From positions 1,116,001 through 1,180,000 of the forward strand of contig NC_007426.1 in assembly GCF_000026045.1 (NCBI RefSeq): a stretch of 64,000 nucleotides of DNA. Reading direction: 5' to 3'. Of the stretch, positions 34,257 through 43,647 are shown piece by piece. Both the position numbers and the translations under genes were made by a program. The notes beneath the pieces were generated by a model. The model worked only from the letters and a program-made list of their open reading frames with translations, searched no databases and had not been told where the DNA came from. Numbering within the stretch: position 1 is the stretch's first letter; every line of letters starts with the position of its first letter. The DNA comes from Natronomonas pharaonis DSM 2160 (GTDB taxonomy: Archaea; Halobacteriota; Halobacteria; Halobacteriales; Haloarculaceae).

Positions 34257-34510
34257 ACGGCCCGCTGTGCCTCCTTTCTAAGCGACGACTCCAGTGCCCG
34301 GTCTTCGGCCAGCAGCTGTAGCTCTGCTCTCGCGTTCGTCTCAACGAGCCCCTCCAAGGCCTGCCTGCGGAACGTCCCGCGCAGGCCGGCCGTCTGCACG
34401 AGTACCCGGAGGTTCGTCTTCTCGCCGCTTTCGACCAGTCGCTCAATGGCCGCGAGACGCGCATCGCGGTCGACGTTCGACTTGACGACAGTGCGGAATG
34501 CCTCTGACAT
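34253..34510 (-). CDS. small helical-repeat protein
   Basis: 85 residues (MSEAFRTVVKSNVDRDARLAAIERLVESGEKTNLRVLVQTAGLRG...) resembling two to three HEAT-like helix pairs. The ATG at 34510 is preferred because the upstream in-frame extension is hydrophobic and non-halophilic. Function unknown. Confidence 0.6.
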   Translation of the reverse strand: MSEAFRTVVKSNVDRDARLAAIERLVESGEKTNLRVLVQTAGLRGTFRRQALEGLVETNARAELQLLAEDRALESSLRKEAQRAV

Positions 34511-34595
34511 CGCCTGTATCTGCGCCCGCCGAAATAATAAAACTGTCCTTAGGAATAACAAGATATATTAGAATATGGTCTGTATATGATATTAG

Positions 34596-35882
34596 ATGAG
34601 CGAGCAATCGACACCAGTGACGGTGCTGTCCGGGACGCTCGGTGCCGGAAAGACGACCACGCTCAACCACCTGCTTCGGGAGAGCGGCGGCCGCGAGCTG
34701 GCGGTCCTCGTCAACGACATGGGCGAGGTCAACGTCGACGCCGAACTCGTCGCCGAATCGTCGGATATCTCGGCGGAAGAAGAAGAGCTCGTCGAGCTGT
34801 CGAACGGCTGTATCTGCTGTGAGCTCCGGGGTGACCTACTGGACGCCATCGGCGCGCTCACGAGCGAGCGGTCCTACGACGGCATCGTCGTCGAATCGAC
34901 CGGCGTCGCCGAACCGCTGCCGGTTGCCCAGACGCTGACGCTCGGGTTCGACCAGTCCGACCTCGACCCGACGGAGTTCTACGAGGAGACCGGCATCGAA
35001 CCGCTCGAGAACTGCCACCTCGATACGACGGTCACCGTCGTTGACGCCCATCAGTTCCAGTCGGCGATGGAGTCCGACGAAATACTCGATGACGACGGCA
35101 CCGAAAAGCATCTCGGCGACCTGCTCGTCGAGCAAGTCGAGTTCTGTGACGTGCTGGTGCTGAACAAGTGTGACCTCGTCGATGAAGCGACGCTTGATGA
35201 AATCGAGGCCGTGCTGGAGACGCTCCAGCCCCGCGCTGAAATCATCCGGACGACCCACGGCGAGGTCGATGTCGATACTGTCGTCGATACGGGTCGGTTC
35301 GACTTCGACGAGGCTCGGCAATCGGCCGGCTGGCTGCAGGAGCTACAGGAGCCACACGCCTCTGCCGAGGAGGAACACGGTGTCGGCTCCTTTGTCTTCG
35401 AGGCCCGGCGGCCGTTCCACCCGGAGCGGTTCGCCGAACTGCTCGATGACCTTCCGTCGTCAGTCGTCCGCTCGAAGGGCCACTTCTGGCTCGCCGGCCG
35501 CGAGGAACTCGCAATGTCGTTGAACGTCGCTGGAGAGTCGATTCGCATCGCCCCCGGCGGCCGCTGGATTGCAACGCTGCCACCAGAAGAGCGGGCAGAG
35601 CAGTTCGAGGCGCACCCGGAGCTGGAATCCATGTGGGACGACGAGTGGGGCGACCGCGGCACGCAGCTTGTGGTCATCGGTACTGAGATGGACGCAACAT
35701 CGCTTGAGGACCGGCTTGCTGACTGTCTCCTCACAGACGAGGACATGGAAGCCGATTGGTCGGCATTCGAGGACCGGTTTCCAACCTTTGAGCGTCCCGA
35801 GGCCGAGCCCGAAAAAGCGGATGCCGACGAGGCCGAACAGGCGGGCACCGACGACTCCGAGGAAATCGGGCTCGCCGACTGA
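34596..35882 (+). CDS. CobW/P47K-family GTPase (metallochaperone type)
   Basis: 428 residues of the G3E GTPase family. The P-loop is GTLGAGKT (13-20), the metal-binding motif GCICC has C72/C74/C75, the switch/Walker B region is ESTGVAEPLPV and the guanine motif is NKCD. The C-terminal CobW domain (about 270-380) contains FVFEARRPFHPERF. Such proteins insert or traffic zinc or cobalt; the target is not evident, and no cobalamin genes are adjacent. The last 40 residues are acidic and low-complexity. Confidence 0.88.
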   Translation: MSEQSTPVTVLSGTLGAGKTTTLNHLLRESGGRELAVLVNDMGEVNVDAELVAESSDISAEEEELVELSNGCICCELRGDLLDAIGALTSERSYDGIVVESTGVAEPLPVAQTLTLGFDQSDLDPTEFYEETGIEPLENCHLDTTVTVVDAHQFQSAMESDEILDDDGTEKHLGDLLVEQVEFCDVLVLNKCDLVDEATLDEIEAVLETLQPRAEIIRTTHGEVDVDTVVDTGRFDFDEARQSAGWLQELQEPHASAEEEHGVGSFVFEARRPFHPERFAELLDDLPSSVVRSKGHFWLAGREELAMSLNVAGESIRIAPGGRWIATLPPEERAEQFEAHPELESMWDDEWGDRGTQLVVIGTEMDATSLEDRLADCLLTDEDMEADWSAFEDRFPTFERPEAEPEKADADEAEQAGTDDSEEIGLAD

Positions 35883-36095
35883 GTGATATCTCCCGCCGTG
35901 ACTGATACCCGCAACCCAGCACAACCGACCCGCGACGCCCCGACACCGGTCGAGAACTACCGGGCCGCCGTCGAGACGGACGACGACGGCACAACGACCT
36001 GTACCATCTATTCGACCGCCCCCGCTGACACCCTCCTGACCACGTGGATTTCGGCCGACGGCGACAGTTTCTGTTCGCTGGCCGAAATGCGGTAG
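35883..36095 (+). CDS. small haloarchaeal protein (DUF7511-like)
   Basis: 70 residues, starting at GTG 35883 directly after the CobW stop. The core YRAAVETDDDGTTTCTIYSTAPADTLLTTWISADGDSF resembles a small conserved haloarchaeal family of unknown function. It is probably co-transcribed with the GTPase. Confidence 0.6.
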   Translation: MISPAVTDTRNPAQPTRDAPTPVENYRAAVETDDDGTTTCTIYSTAPADTLLTTWISADGDSFCSLAEMR

Positions 36096-36134
36096 GTCCG
36101 CCGCCTGTCGGCGTTCCTCCGTCTACCTGCTGTG

Positions 36135-36860
36135 TTATTTTTCGACCGGCGGCCGCCGAACGATGACGACCGGAACAGCGGTCTGTTCGGCGACTCGTTC
36201 GGAGGTATCACCGAAAATGCGGTCCCGGATCGTCGGCTCGTCCTCGCCGACGACGAGGAGGTCGTGCTCGTTGGCGGCTGCAACGAGCGCCGAAAGCGGT
36301 GCATCGTCGGCCTCAATGACCGTCCGGAACCTCGCCTCGTCGAGGCCGGCTTCGACGAGAGCGCTACCGAGCGCCCTCAGCGCCTGCTCAGCTTCCGCAG
36401 TGTCTGCATCGGGCGTGGCGGCGTGATACAGCGTTGCGCTCGCGTCGGTCGACCGCAGCAGCGCTGCCACCGTTGCGGCGATGTTCGGGACGTTGATACC
36501 GCCACGAATCGCCACGAGCACGCTTTCTGCGGCTGTCGCCGGTGCTGGAAACAGTATCGCGACGCGGTCGATGTCGGTGGCGACCTGTTCGATGGTCCGC
36601 TGTGAATCGTGGGTAAACGTGAGACGGGTCTCGACGGCCGCGCCGGCCGCCGCGAACGTCTCGGCGACTGTCTCCAGCGTCTGTCTGGCGTCGTCCTCAA
36701 ACTGGTCGCGGGCCTGTTTCGGCGCGGTCTGGTCGGGAATCTCGACGACACCGACCACCAACACCGGCAGCGGCGACAGAAACGCCGCCAGCGTCTCCGG
36801 AACCGACTCTCGACCACGGACGTCGACCGGAACGACGATTGTCGGGGGGGTCGATGTCAT
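36135..36860 (-). CDS. universal stress protein (UspA family)
   Basis: 241 residues. A beta-alpha N-terminal domain (TIVVPVDVRGRESVPETLAAFL) and a C-terminal Usp domain that ends DLLVVGEDEPTIRDRIFGDTSERVAEQTAVPVVIVRR, resembling the ATP-binding G-x2-G-x9-G-S/T region. Its start overlaps the end of the upstream permease gene as ATGA, so it may regulate that transporter, an arrangement common in haloarchaea. Confidence 0.82.
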   Translation of the reverse strand: MTSTPPTIVVPVDVRGRESVPETLAAFLSPLPVLVVGVVEIPDQTAPKQARDQFEDDARQTLETVAETFAAAGAAVETRLTFTHDSQRTIEQVATDIDRVAILFPAPATAAESVLVAIRGGINVPNIAATVAALLRSTDASATLYHAATPDADTAEAEQALRALGSALVEAGLDEARFRTVIEADDAPLSALVAAANEHDLLVVGEDEPTIRDRIFGDTSERVAEQTAVPVVIVRRPPVEK

Positions 36861-38233
36861 TGCAACTCCTCCCGCAGTGATACGTCCTCCGCGTACAAAA
36901 AGTACCATCCGACCGCGACCACGGCGATAACGGCACCAAGCCGGCGGGATATCGGCTGCATGTAGTAGATGAGGCCGAAGCTCGCCAGCCCACCGGCGAT
37001 AGGAACGGCTGGATAGCCCGGACATTCAAACGAGGGCTGATACCACGCGGGCTCCTCGTGACGGAGTTTGAGCAACGCGAGACACATCAGCCCGTACATT
37101 ACGAGGTGGAGAAACGACGCCACTTCGGCCAGCACTTCGGTGCGGCCAGCGGCGACGAGTAGCACGGTCACACCGCCGGCAAACGAGAGCGCGAAGTGCG
37201 GCGTTCCGTACCGATGGCTCAGTTCGGCCGCCTGTGGCGGAGCGAGCCGGTCAGCGCTCAACGCGTACAGTGTCCGCGAGGCGCTGAGTATCGAGGCGTT
37301 CGCGCTGGAGACAGTTGCTAGCAGCCCGGCCAGTAGGACGCTCGCCGCACCGAGCGGGCCGAGATACACCCGCGCCACCTCTACGATGGCCGTCTCACCC
37401 ATTGGGCCGATGGTCTCCGGGGCAAACGTACTGCCAGCGATAAGCAGCGTGACGACATAGAGGATGCCGACAAGCACAACCGACCCCACCATCGCCAACG
37501 GCAGGTTCCGGTCCGGCTCGACGATGTCCTCGCCGACGGTGGCTATCTGTGCAAAGCCGAGATACGACGTGAACACGAGCGCCGCCGTCGTCAGCACCGG
37601 CTCGTATCCGGCGGGTGCAAACCCCGTCGCTGGCTCTCGGTCACCCACGACGCCGAGCAGTTCGAGGCCGCTGGCAGACAGGAAGACGGCGAGGATAGCG
37701 AGCAACAGGCCGACAACGGCGTTCTGAAGCGTTTCCGTGTTCTCGGTGCCGAGGATGCTTATCGCCGTTAGACCGATACCGGCCACGATGCCGAGCAGGG
37801 CCGCCGCGGTGATGGGTCCGACGGCGACCGGTGGCTCCCCGACGACCCCAGCCGCTTCGAGTATCGAGACGGCGTACTCGCCGAACCCGACGAGATAGAA
37901 CGCCGAGGCGAACACCAGCCCGAACCCGAGGCTAACGCCGACGACGGCCCCTGGCAACGCGCCGAGGCTTCGTGAGATGAAATAGTAGCCGCCGCCGGAT
38001 TTCGGCATCGCGGTCGCCAGTTCCGCAGTCGGCAATGCGACGAGCAACGCGATTACTGCACCGATGGCAAACGACAGCGCTGCAGCCGGTCCGGCACGAC
38101 CGGCGGCCAACCCTGGGAAGACGAAGATTCCCGCGCCGATCATCGTACCAACGCCGATAGTCAGCGCGCCGGCCAGACCAACGGTCCGGTCGAGGTCCGA
38201 CTCCGAGGTGACTGCCTGCTGTTCCGGTGGCAC
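36857..38233 (-). CDS. APC-family amino acid permease
   Basis: 458 residues with about 12 membrane segments. The first helix carries the substrate-binding loop GVGTMIGAGIFVFPG typical of the APC superfamily. FTSYLGFAQIATVGEDIVEPDRNLPLAM is the conserved segment around helix 6. Substrate is not predictable; an amino acid or polyamine is likely. It is co-transcribed with the downstream Usp gene. Confidence 0.88.
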   Translation of the reverse strand: MPPEQQAVTSESDLDRTVGLAGALTIGVGTMIGAGIFVFPGLAAGRAGPAAALSFAIGAVIALLVALPTAELATAMPKSGGGYYFISRSLGALPGAVVGVSLGFGLVFASAFYLVGFGEYAVSILEAAGVVGEPPVAVGPITAAALLGIVAGIGLTAISILGTENTETLQNAVVGLLLAILAVFLSASGLELLGVVGDREPATGFAPAGYEPVLTTAALVFTSYLGFAQIATVGEDIVEPDRNLPLAMVGSVVLVGILYVVTLLIAGSTFAPETIGPMGETAIVEVARVYLGPLGAASVLLAGLLATVSSANASILSASRTLYALSADRLAPPQAAELSHRYGTPHFALSFAGGVTVLLVAAGRTEVLAEVASFLHLVMYGLMCLALLKLRHEEPAWYQPSFECPGYPAVPIAGGLASFGLIYYMQPISRRLGAVIAVVAVGWYFLYAEDVSLREELQ

Positions 38234-38302
38234 GTGTCCGTAACATTACACCAATTGAATTAAGCCCGCCCTCTGTGACCAGTGGCTGGGATTTGCCGGA
38301 GG

Positions 38303-40087
38303 TCACTCTACCGTGACGCTCTTTGCGAGGTTCCGGGGCTTGTCTATCGGCCGCCCGAGCGCGGCCGCCGTATGGTAGGCAAAGAGTTGGAGTTGAACGT
38401 TTGCGAGCACTGCCGCCGTTCGCTCTTCGGAGTCGGGTATTCGGAGGACGTGGTCGGCGTACCGGTCGGCCTCGGAACGGCCGTCGGTGACAACGACGAC
38501 GGGGGCTCCCCGCGCCTGTACTTCTTTGATGTTGTTGACCGTCTTGCGTGCTGCCTCTCCATCCCCAAGAACGGTGGCCAAAACCGGTGTCTGCTCTGTC
38601 ACGAGCGCCAGCGGCCCGTGCTTGAGTCCGCCTGCGGGGAACCCCTCCGCGTGCTCGTAGCTGATTTCTTTCAGCTTCAGTGCGCCTTCCAGCGACACCG
38701 GATAGGCGAGTCCGCGGCCGATGAAAAAGTAGGCCTCGCTCCCGAGATACGACTCAGCGACTGCTTCCGACCGAGAGTTGTCGAGGACGGCCTGGACGTC
38801 GCTCGGCAGGCTCCGGAGGGCGGCAATCGTCTCCCGGTCCGTAGTGTCTGCCGCCAGCCACTCGGCGAGCAACGCCAGCGTCGTCTGTTGGCCGGCAAAC
38901 GTCTTCGTCGCTGCGACCCCGATTTCCGGCCCCGACCGAATGTAGCAGACGTGGTCACACTCCCTTGCGAGCGTTGATCCGACGGTGTTTGTCACCGCCA
39001 GCGTCTCCGCCCCTGCGCCGCGTGCTGCCCGTGTCGCCGCCAGCGTGTCTGCCGTCTCGCCGCTCTGTGAGACCCCAACGACGAGCGCCTCACCCGGTGG
39101 TGGTGACAGCGCGTACTCGTGGGCGTGATATGCGTCAGCCGGAATCCCGGCCACTCGGAACAGCGACGCCCCGTATAGAGCCGCGTGATAGCTCGTCCCG
39201 GCGGCGACGAGGTGAAGACGCTCCGGGGACAGCCGCGACAACTCCTCGAACTCGATTCTGCCACCGAGTTCGTCAACGCGGCCGCGGAGACACTGCCGGA
39301 GCGCCCGTGGCTGCTCGTGAATCTCCTTGAGCATAAAGTGCTCATAGCCGCTCTTGCCGGTCTCTTCGGGACTCCAGGGGACGGTCTCGACCGACTTTTC
39401 GACCGGCGTTCCGTCGACTGTCGAAATCTCCCAGTCGGTCGGTCGAAGCACGGCGACCTCACCGTCATCGAGATAGATTACTTGGTCGGTGTATTCACGG
39501 AACGCTGGTACGTCGCTTGCGAGGTACGTTTCCCCGTCGCCGATGCCGACTACGAGCGGCGAATCCTGTCTCGCAGCGAAAACAGCGTCTTCCCCCGAAA
39601 TGACGCAGGCAACAGCATAGCTCCCGTCGAGCCGCTCTATGGCCGCCCTGAATGCGGCCTCAGGCGGCTGTTTTGCTTCCAACTCGGCTTCGATGAGGTG
39701 CGGGATGACTTCGGTATCGGTTTCGCTCTCGAAGCGGTGCCCGTCGGCTTCGAGCTCTGTCCGAAGCTGTCGATGGTTCTCGACGATGCCGTTGTGGACG
39801 ACAGCAACATTATTTTCGCAGTCGGTGTGGGGATGCGCGTTGCCGTCCGTCGGCGGGCCGTGCGTGCTCCACCGGGTGTGGCCTACAGCGACCGTCCCAG
39901 AAATCGGCTCCGATTCGAGCGCGTTTTCAAGCGCATCTAGCTCGCCGGCTCGCTTGACGACACTGAGGCTGTCGCCGCCGGCGGCGATACCGGCCGAATC
40001 GTAGCCCCGATATTCGAGGCGTGAGAGCCCGTCGGCGACTCTGTCGACCGTCGACTGCCCGTTCACACAGCCAACGATACCGCACAT
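38303..40087 (-). CDS. glmS: glutamine-fructose-6-phosphate aminotransferase (isomerizing)
   Basis: 594 residues. It starts MCGIVGCVNG, so Cys2 is the N-terminal glutaminase nucleophile of the class II amidotransferase domain (to about 220). Two SIS domains follow (VAAGTSYHAALYGASLF and YFFIGRGLAYPVSLEGALKLKEISYEHAEGF), ending NLAKSVTVE. It makes glucosamine-6-phosphate, the first step of UDP-GlcNAc synthesis. Its start overlaps the end of the upstream nucleotidyltransferase gene by one base. Confidence 0.95.
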   Translation of the reverse strand: MCGIVGCVNGQSTVDRVADGLSRLEYRGYDSAGIAAGGDSLSVVKRAGELDALENALESEPISGTVAVGHTRWSTHGPPTDGNAHPHTDCENNVAVVHNGIVENHRQLRTELEADGHRFESETDTEVIPHLIEAELEAKQPPEAAFRAAIERLDGSYAVACVISGEDAVFAARQDSPLVVGIGDGETYLASDVPAFREYTDQVIYLDDGEVAVLRPTDWEISTVDGTPVEKSVETVPWSPEETGKSGYEHFMLKEIHEQPRALRQCLRGRVDELGGRIEFEELSRLSPERLHLVAAGTSYHAALYGASLFRVAGIPADAYHAHEYALSPPPGEALVVGVSQSGETADTLAATRAARGAGAETLAVTNTVGSTLARECDHVCYIRSGPEIGVAATKTFAGQQTTLALLAEWLAADTTDRETIAALRSLPSDVQAVLDNSRSEAVAESYLGSEAYFFIGRGLAYPVSLEGALKLKEISYEHAEGFPAGGLKHGPLALVTEQTPVLATVLGDGEAARKTVNNIKEVQARGAPVVVVTDGRSEADRYADHVLRIPDSEERTAAVLANVQLQLFAYHTAAALGRPIDKPRNLAKSVTVE

Positions 40088-41277
40088 CAGCGAACCACCT
40101 CAGCCTCGTCTGCAACGTTGGCCTCAAGCACAACGCCAGCGGCGACAGTCGCCCCCACCCCGATGAGCGCCCCATCTGTAACCGTTGCTCCGCCCCCGAC
40201 GGTCGCCCGGTCGGCGATAACCGCCCCAAGTCGTTGCTGTTCGAAGATGTCGTCGCCGACCCTGATATCACCAGGGCCGCCGGGGACGGCAACACCGGGG
40301 CCGACGCTGGCGGCTTCACTAAGGACACAATCACACAGTATCGAACCCACGTCGGCTCTGCTGTCCGAGTCAAGCAGCGAATCCCGCACTGTTGTGTTTG
40401 CGCCGACGGTCACGTTCCGCCCGACGGCAACATGCGGGCCGACGACGGCACCAGCAGCAACCTCCGCATCCGGCCCGACGACAACCGGCGGCTGCAGCGT
40501 CGCGGCCTCATGGACCCGTGCGCTGTCGGCAACCCAGACCTGCGGCTCCCGTTCCTCGATGGCGACTGCCCCGGCTTCGAGCAGCTCCCGGAGTACAGCC
40601 AGCAGGTCCCACGGATAGGTGGCGTCGACCCATAGCCCGGCTGTCTCGACTGCGTGTACCGCTTTGTTTTCCAGCAGCGTCTCAACGACTGTGGGGAGCT
40701 GCAACTCACCGCTAGGACGCGGCATCCGTTCGATGGTCTCAAAGACCGCCCTGTCAAAAGCGTAGACTCCGGCGTTGATATGGCTGAACGGCCCGGCACT
40801 GGGGGCGGGCTTCTCGTAGAACGACCGGAGCCGCCCATCCGATACCTCCACAGCTCCGTATTTTGAGGGCGTCGGATGCTCGATGGCAGCCAGCGTCGGC
40901 GTGCCGTCGAACGCCGTGCGGACATCATCGACTATCGGTTCGCCGATGACGCGGTCACCGTTGACGACGAGCACCGGCCCGTCGACCACCGGTGCAGCCT
41001 GTTCTAAGGCGTGAGCGCTGCCGAGTTGCGTTTTCTGATGGACATACGTTATCGGCACCCCACGGAAGTCGTCGCCGAAGTGGCTCTGTATCCGCTCGCG
41101 TCGATAGCCGACGACGATACAGAGCCGCTCGATGCCGCAGTCGACGAGCACGTCGAGGACGTGTTCGAGAATCGGCCGACCGGCCGCCGGTAGCATCGGC
41201 TTCGGCCGGGTCCTCGTCAGCGGTCGTAGCCGCGTCCCCTCGCCCGCCGCGAGGACGACCCCTGTACTGATATCCAT
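40087..41277 (-). CDS. sugar-1-phosphate nucleotidyltransferase, bifunctional GlmU-like
   Basis: 396 residues. An N-terminal nucleotidyltransferase domain (VVLAAGEGTRLRPLTRTRPKPMLPAAGRP) and a C-terminal left-handed beta-helix of hexapeptide repeats (VVVGPDAEVAAGAVVGPHVAVG... ) typical of acyltransferases. With glmS next to it, a UDP-GlcNAc pathway role (uridylyltransferase plus glucosamine-1-phosphate acetyltransferase) is likely, although a glucose-1-phosphate thymidylyltransferase-like activity cannot be excluded. The ATG at 41277 starts the conserved domain. Confidence 0.88.
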   Translation of the reverse strand: MDISTGVVLAAGEGTRLRPLTRTRPKPMLPAAGRPILEHVLDVLVDCGIERLCIVVGYRRERIQSHFGDDFRGVPITYVHQKTQLGSAHALEQAAPVVDGPVLVVNGDRVIGEPIVDDVRTAFDGTPTLAAIEHPTPSKYGAVEVSDGRLRSFYEKPAPSAGPFSHINAGVYAFDRAVFETIERMPRPSGELQLPTVVETLLENKAVHAVETAGLWVDATYPWDLLAVLRELLEAGAVAIEEREPQVWVADSARVHEAATLQPPVVVGPDAEVAAGAVVGPHVAVGRNVTVGANTTVRDSLLDSDSRADVGSILCDCVLSEAASVGPGVAVPGGPGDIRVGDDIFEQQRLGAVIADRATVGGGATVTDGALIGVGATVAAGVVLEANVADEAEVVR

Positions 41278-41398
41278 ACCACAACGTCCGCCCGGCGCGG
41301 AATGAACCTGTCGGCGGCGGGGACACCCGCTCGGCGATTTCCGGCAACCACTGGTGGGCGTCGGTACACATTCCATCCCACGCGCCCTACACGACAGT

Positions 41399-41596
41399 AT
41401 GGCACGCGACTACCCGAAGGAAGCCCCAGCGGGTGTTCCGCCGGAGGACCGCGAGCGAGCCCGGGAGCTCCAACACGAACTGGTCGTTCTAAAAGCCCGG
41501 CTTGAATCGGCGACCTTCGACCAGCAGGAGGCCTACCGGCGGGCGATACGCGACCGGCGCGAGGAGCTACGGTCGCTCGTCGAGACCGACACATAA
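41399..41596 (+). CDS. small charged helical protein
   Basis: 65 residues: MARDYPKEAPAGVPPEDRER followed by a helix (ELQHELVVLKARLESATFDQQEAYRRAIRDRREELRSLVE). The start at 41399 is preferred to one 45 bases upstream because the extension is not acidic. It is probably a haloarchaeal conserved hypothetical. Confidence 0.6.
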   Translation: MARDYPKEAPAGVPPEDRERARELQHELVVLKARLESATFDQQEAYRRAIRDRREELRSLVETDT

Positions 41597-41641
41597 CCGT
41601 CGAACACAACACCGAAGGCGACCGGCCACCGATACCTGCCA

Positions 41642-42880
41642 ATGACGGTTCTCGACGCCGCCCGTGACGCGCTTGATTCGGGTCCGGTCTGTAACGCCTG
41701 CCTCGGTCGGCTCTTTGCCGACCGGAGCTTCGGACTCACAAACGAGGCCCGCGGCCGGTCGCTCCGAACAACCATCGCTCTGGAAGACGACGAACCCTAC
41801 GAGGAACCAGAGGCAGACTGTTGGGTCTGTGAGGGCATTTGTGACCGCTTCGAGGAGTTCGCCGACCGCGTCGTCGATGCCCTCGGTGAGACGGAATTAT
41901 ACACATATCAGGTTGGAACACGCGTCCCGCCACTTGTGGCCGAAAACGACCGCCTGCTCAGAGCCGAGGCAGGTCTTGCGGAAGACGCTGGCGAGCCGCT
42001 CAAAACGGAACTCAACCGCGAGGTCGGCCGCCGGGTCGGCGCGCGGCTCGACGCCGATGTCGACTTCGAGCGGCCGGACGTGCAGTTCCTGCTGGACCTT
42101 GATGCCGATACGGTCGAAGTACAGCGCAACTCGCTTGCCATCTACGGCCGCTATCGGAAGCTCGAACGCGACATCCCACAGACTGAGTGGGACCGCTACG
42201 ACGAAAGCGTCGCGGAACTCATCTCGCCGCCATTTCTCAGTGCGTTCCGCGGTACGGAGGCTGTCTTCCACGGCGCTGGTCGCGAGGACGTGGACGCGTT
42301 GATGCTCGGGACTGGCCGTCCCTTCGTCCTCGAAATCAAACAGCCCCGCCGACGGCAAGCCGACCTCGAAGCGCTCCGGGAAGAGGCCCACGACCACGCC
42401 GACGGCAAGGTCGAAATCGAGAACCTGACCGCCGTCACCTACGAGATGGTCGAACGCGTCAAAGAACACGACGGCGACAAGACCTACCGGGCCACAGTCG
42501 AGTTCGGTGCGGCCGTCGACGAGTCGGACTTCGAGGCGGCACTGGCCGAACTTGACGGCACGACAATCGAACAGCGGACGCCCCACCGGGTCGACCATCG
42601 GCGGGCAGACCTCGTCCGGGAACGGACGGTTCTAGATATCGACGGTGAACTGGAAGCCGACCACGCCGCAACCGTCGAGGTCCACGGCGAAGGAGGGCTC
42701 TACATCAAGGAGCTGATGAGCGGCGACGAGGGGCGCACCGAGCCGAGTCTTGCCGGGTTGCTCGGCGTCGGGGCGACCGTCACTGCCCTCGATGTCCTTG
42801 CTGTCGAGGGCGTCGATGAGCCGTTCCTCACCGACGACTACCGGCTCGAACGCGACGGAGAGCCGGTCTCCGGAGCGTGA
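41642..42880 (+). CDS. pus10: tRNA pseudouridine(54/55) synthase Pus10
   Basis: 412 residues. The N-terminal zinc site has C17/C20 and C60/C63 (CNAC and CWVC), followed by a THUMP-like domain and the pseudouridine synthase domain with GREDVDALMLGTGRPFVLEI containing the catalytic aspartate. The ending KELMSGDEGRTEPSLAGLLG is family-typical. Pus10 makes pseudouridine 54 (and 55) in archaeal tRNA; TrmY (15096) methylates position 54. The stop overlaps rnhB. Confidence 0.93.
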   Translation: MTVLDAARDALDSGPVCNACLGRLFADRSFGLTNEARGRSLRTTIALEDDEPYEEPEADCWVCEGICDRFEEFADRVVDALGETELYTYQVGTRVPPLVAENDRLLRAEAGLAEDAGEPLKTELNREVGRRVGARLDADVDFERPDVQFLLDLDADTVEVQRNSLAIYGRYRKLERDIPQTEWDRYDESVAELISPPFLSAFRGTEAVFHGAGREDVDALMLGTGRPFVLEIKQPRRRQADLEALREEAHDHADGKVEIENLTAVTYEMVERVKEHDGDKTYRATVEFGAAVDESDFEAALAELDGTTIEQRTPHRVDHRRADLVRERTVLDIDGELEADHAATVEVHGEGGLYIKELMSGDEGRTEPSLAGLLGVGATVTALDVLAVEGVDEPFLTDDYRLERDGEPVSGA

Positions 42881-43539
42881 CACCTGCTGACGGGGACGGC
42901 GTGACCCCGCTTGTCGGCGTCGACGAGGCTGGCAAGGGTCCAGTCGTCGGCTCGATGTTCGTCGCCGCGGTGCGTGCGCCCACCGAGGCGCTCCCGGACG
43001 GTATCGACGACTCGAAGCGGCTCACCGACGACCGACGAGAGGCCCTAGCCGACCGACTACGGGATGCCGACCGTATCGATGTCGCCGTCGTCGAGTGTCA
43101 GCCCGCCGACATCGACGACGCGAATATGAACGACCTCACCGTCGCGGCACACGCTGCGGCTCTCGATGGCGTCGCTGCATCCGGCGAGACGGTGTTGTGC
43201 GATGCCGGCGATGTTGACGCCGGCAGGTTCGCCGACCGGGTCGCAGCCGCCGCCACCCTTGACGTTTCGGTCGCTGCCGAGCACGGCGCTGATGGCAGCG
43301 ACGACCTCGTCGGCGCGGCCAGCATCATCGCCAAATCCGCCCGGGAACGTCACGTCGAGCAACTCAGCGAACAGTACGGCGCGGTCGGCAGCGGCTATCC
43401 GAGCGACCCGACGACGAAAGCGTTCCTCCGGGAGGCGTTCGAGCAGGAGGGCGGCTTCCCGCCCTGCGTCCGTACCTCGTGGTCGACCTGTGAGCGGATA
43501 CGCGCCGAGGCCGAACAGACCGACCTCGATGGGTTCTGA
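42877..43539 (+). CDS. rnhB: ribonuclease HII
   Basis: 220 residues with the RNase HII start GVDEAGKGPVVGSM (catalytic D16, E17) and later LCDAGDVD and GAASIIAKSARERHVEQL. It removes ribonucleotides and RNA primers from DNA-RNA hybrids. It starts at GTG 42877, overlapping the pus10 stop as GTGA. A hairpin plus T-run follows about 50 bases after its stop. Confidence 0.93.
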   Translation: MTPADGDGVTPLVGVDEAGKGPVVGSMFVAAVRAPTEALPDGIDDSKRLTDDRREALADRLRDADRIDVAVVECQPADIDDANMNDLTVAAHAAALDGVAASGETVLCDAGDVDAGRFADRVAAAATLDVSVAAEHGADGSDDLVGAASIIAKSARERHVEQLSEQYGAVGSGYPSDPTTKAFLREAFEQEGGFPPCVRTSWSTCERIRAEAEQTDLDGF

Positions 43540-43589
43540 CATCGTCTGACGCCGGGAGGGCACTCGGACTCCACCGAGGGCGTTGTCGA

Positions 43590-43624
43590 CACCGGGGACG
43601 GCTGCCGGTCCCGGTGGGGTTTTT
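43590..43624 (+). terminator. hairpin with T-run after rnhB
   Basis: A 7-bp perfect stem CACCGGG/CCCGGTG (43590-43596 and 43610-43616) with a 13-base loop, followed by GGG and five T. It lies between rnhB and cofH, 24 bases before the cofH start, so it could also overlap the cofH promoter (TTTTTACCG). Confidence 0.45.
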
Positions 43625-43647
43625 ACCGTGCAGTCTGGAGGGGTGGT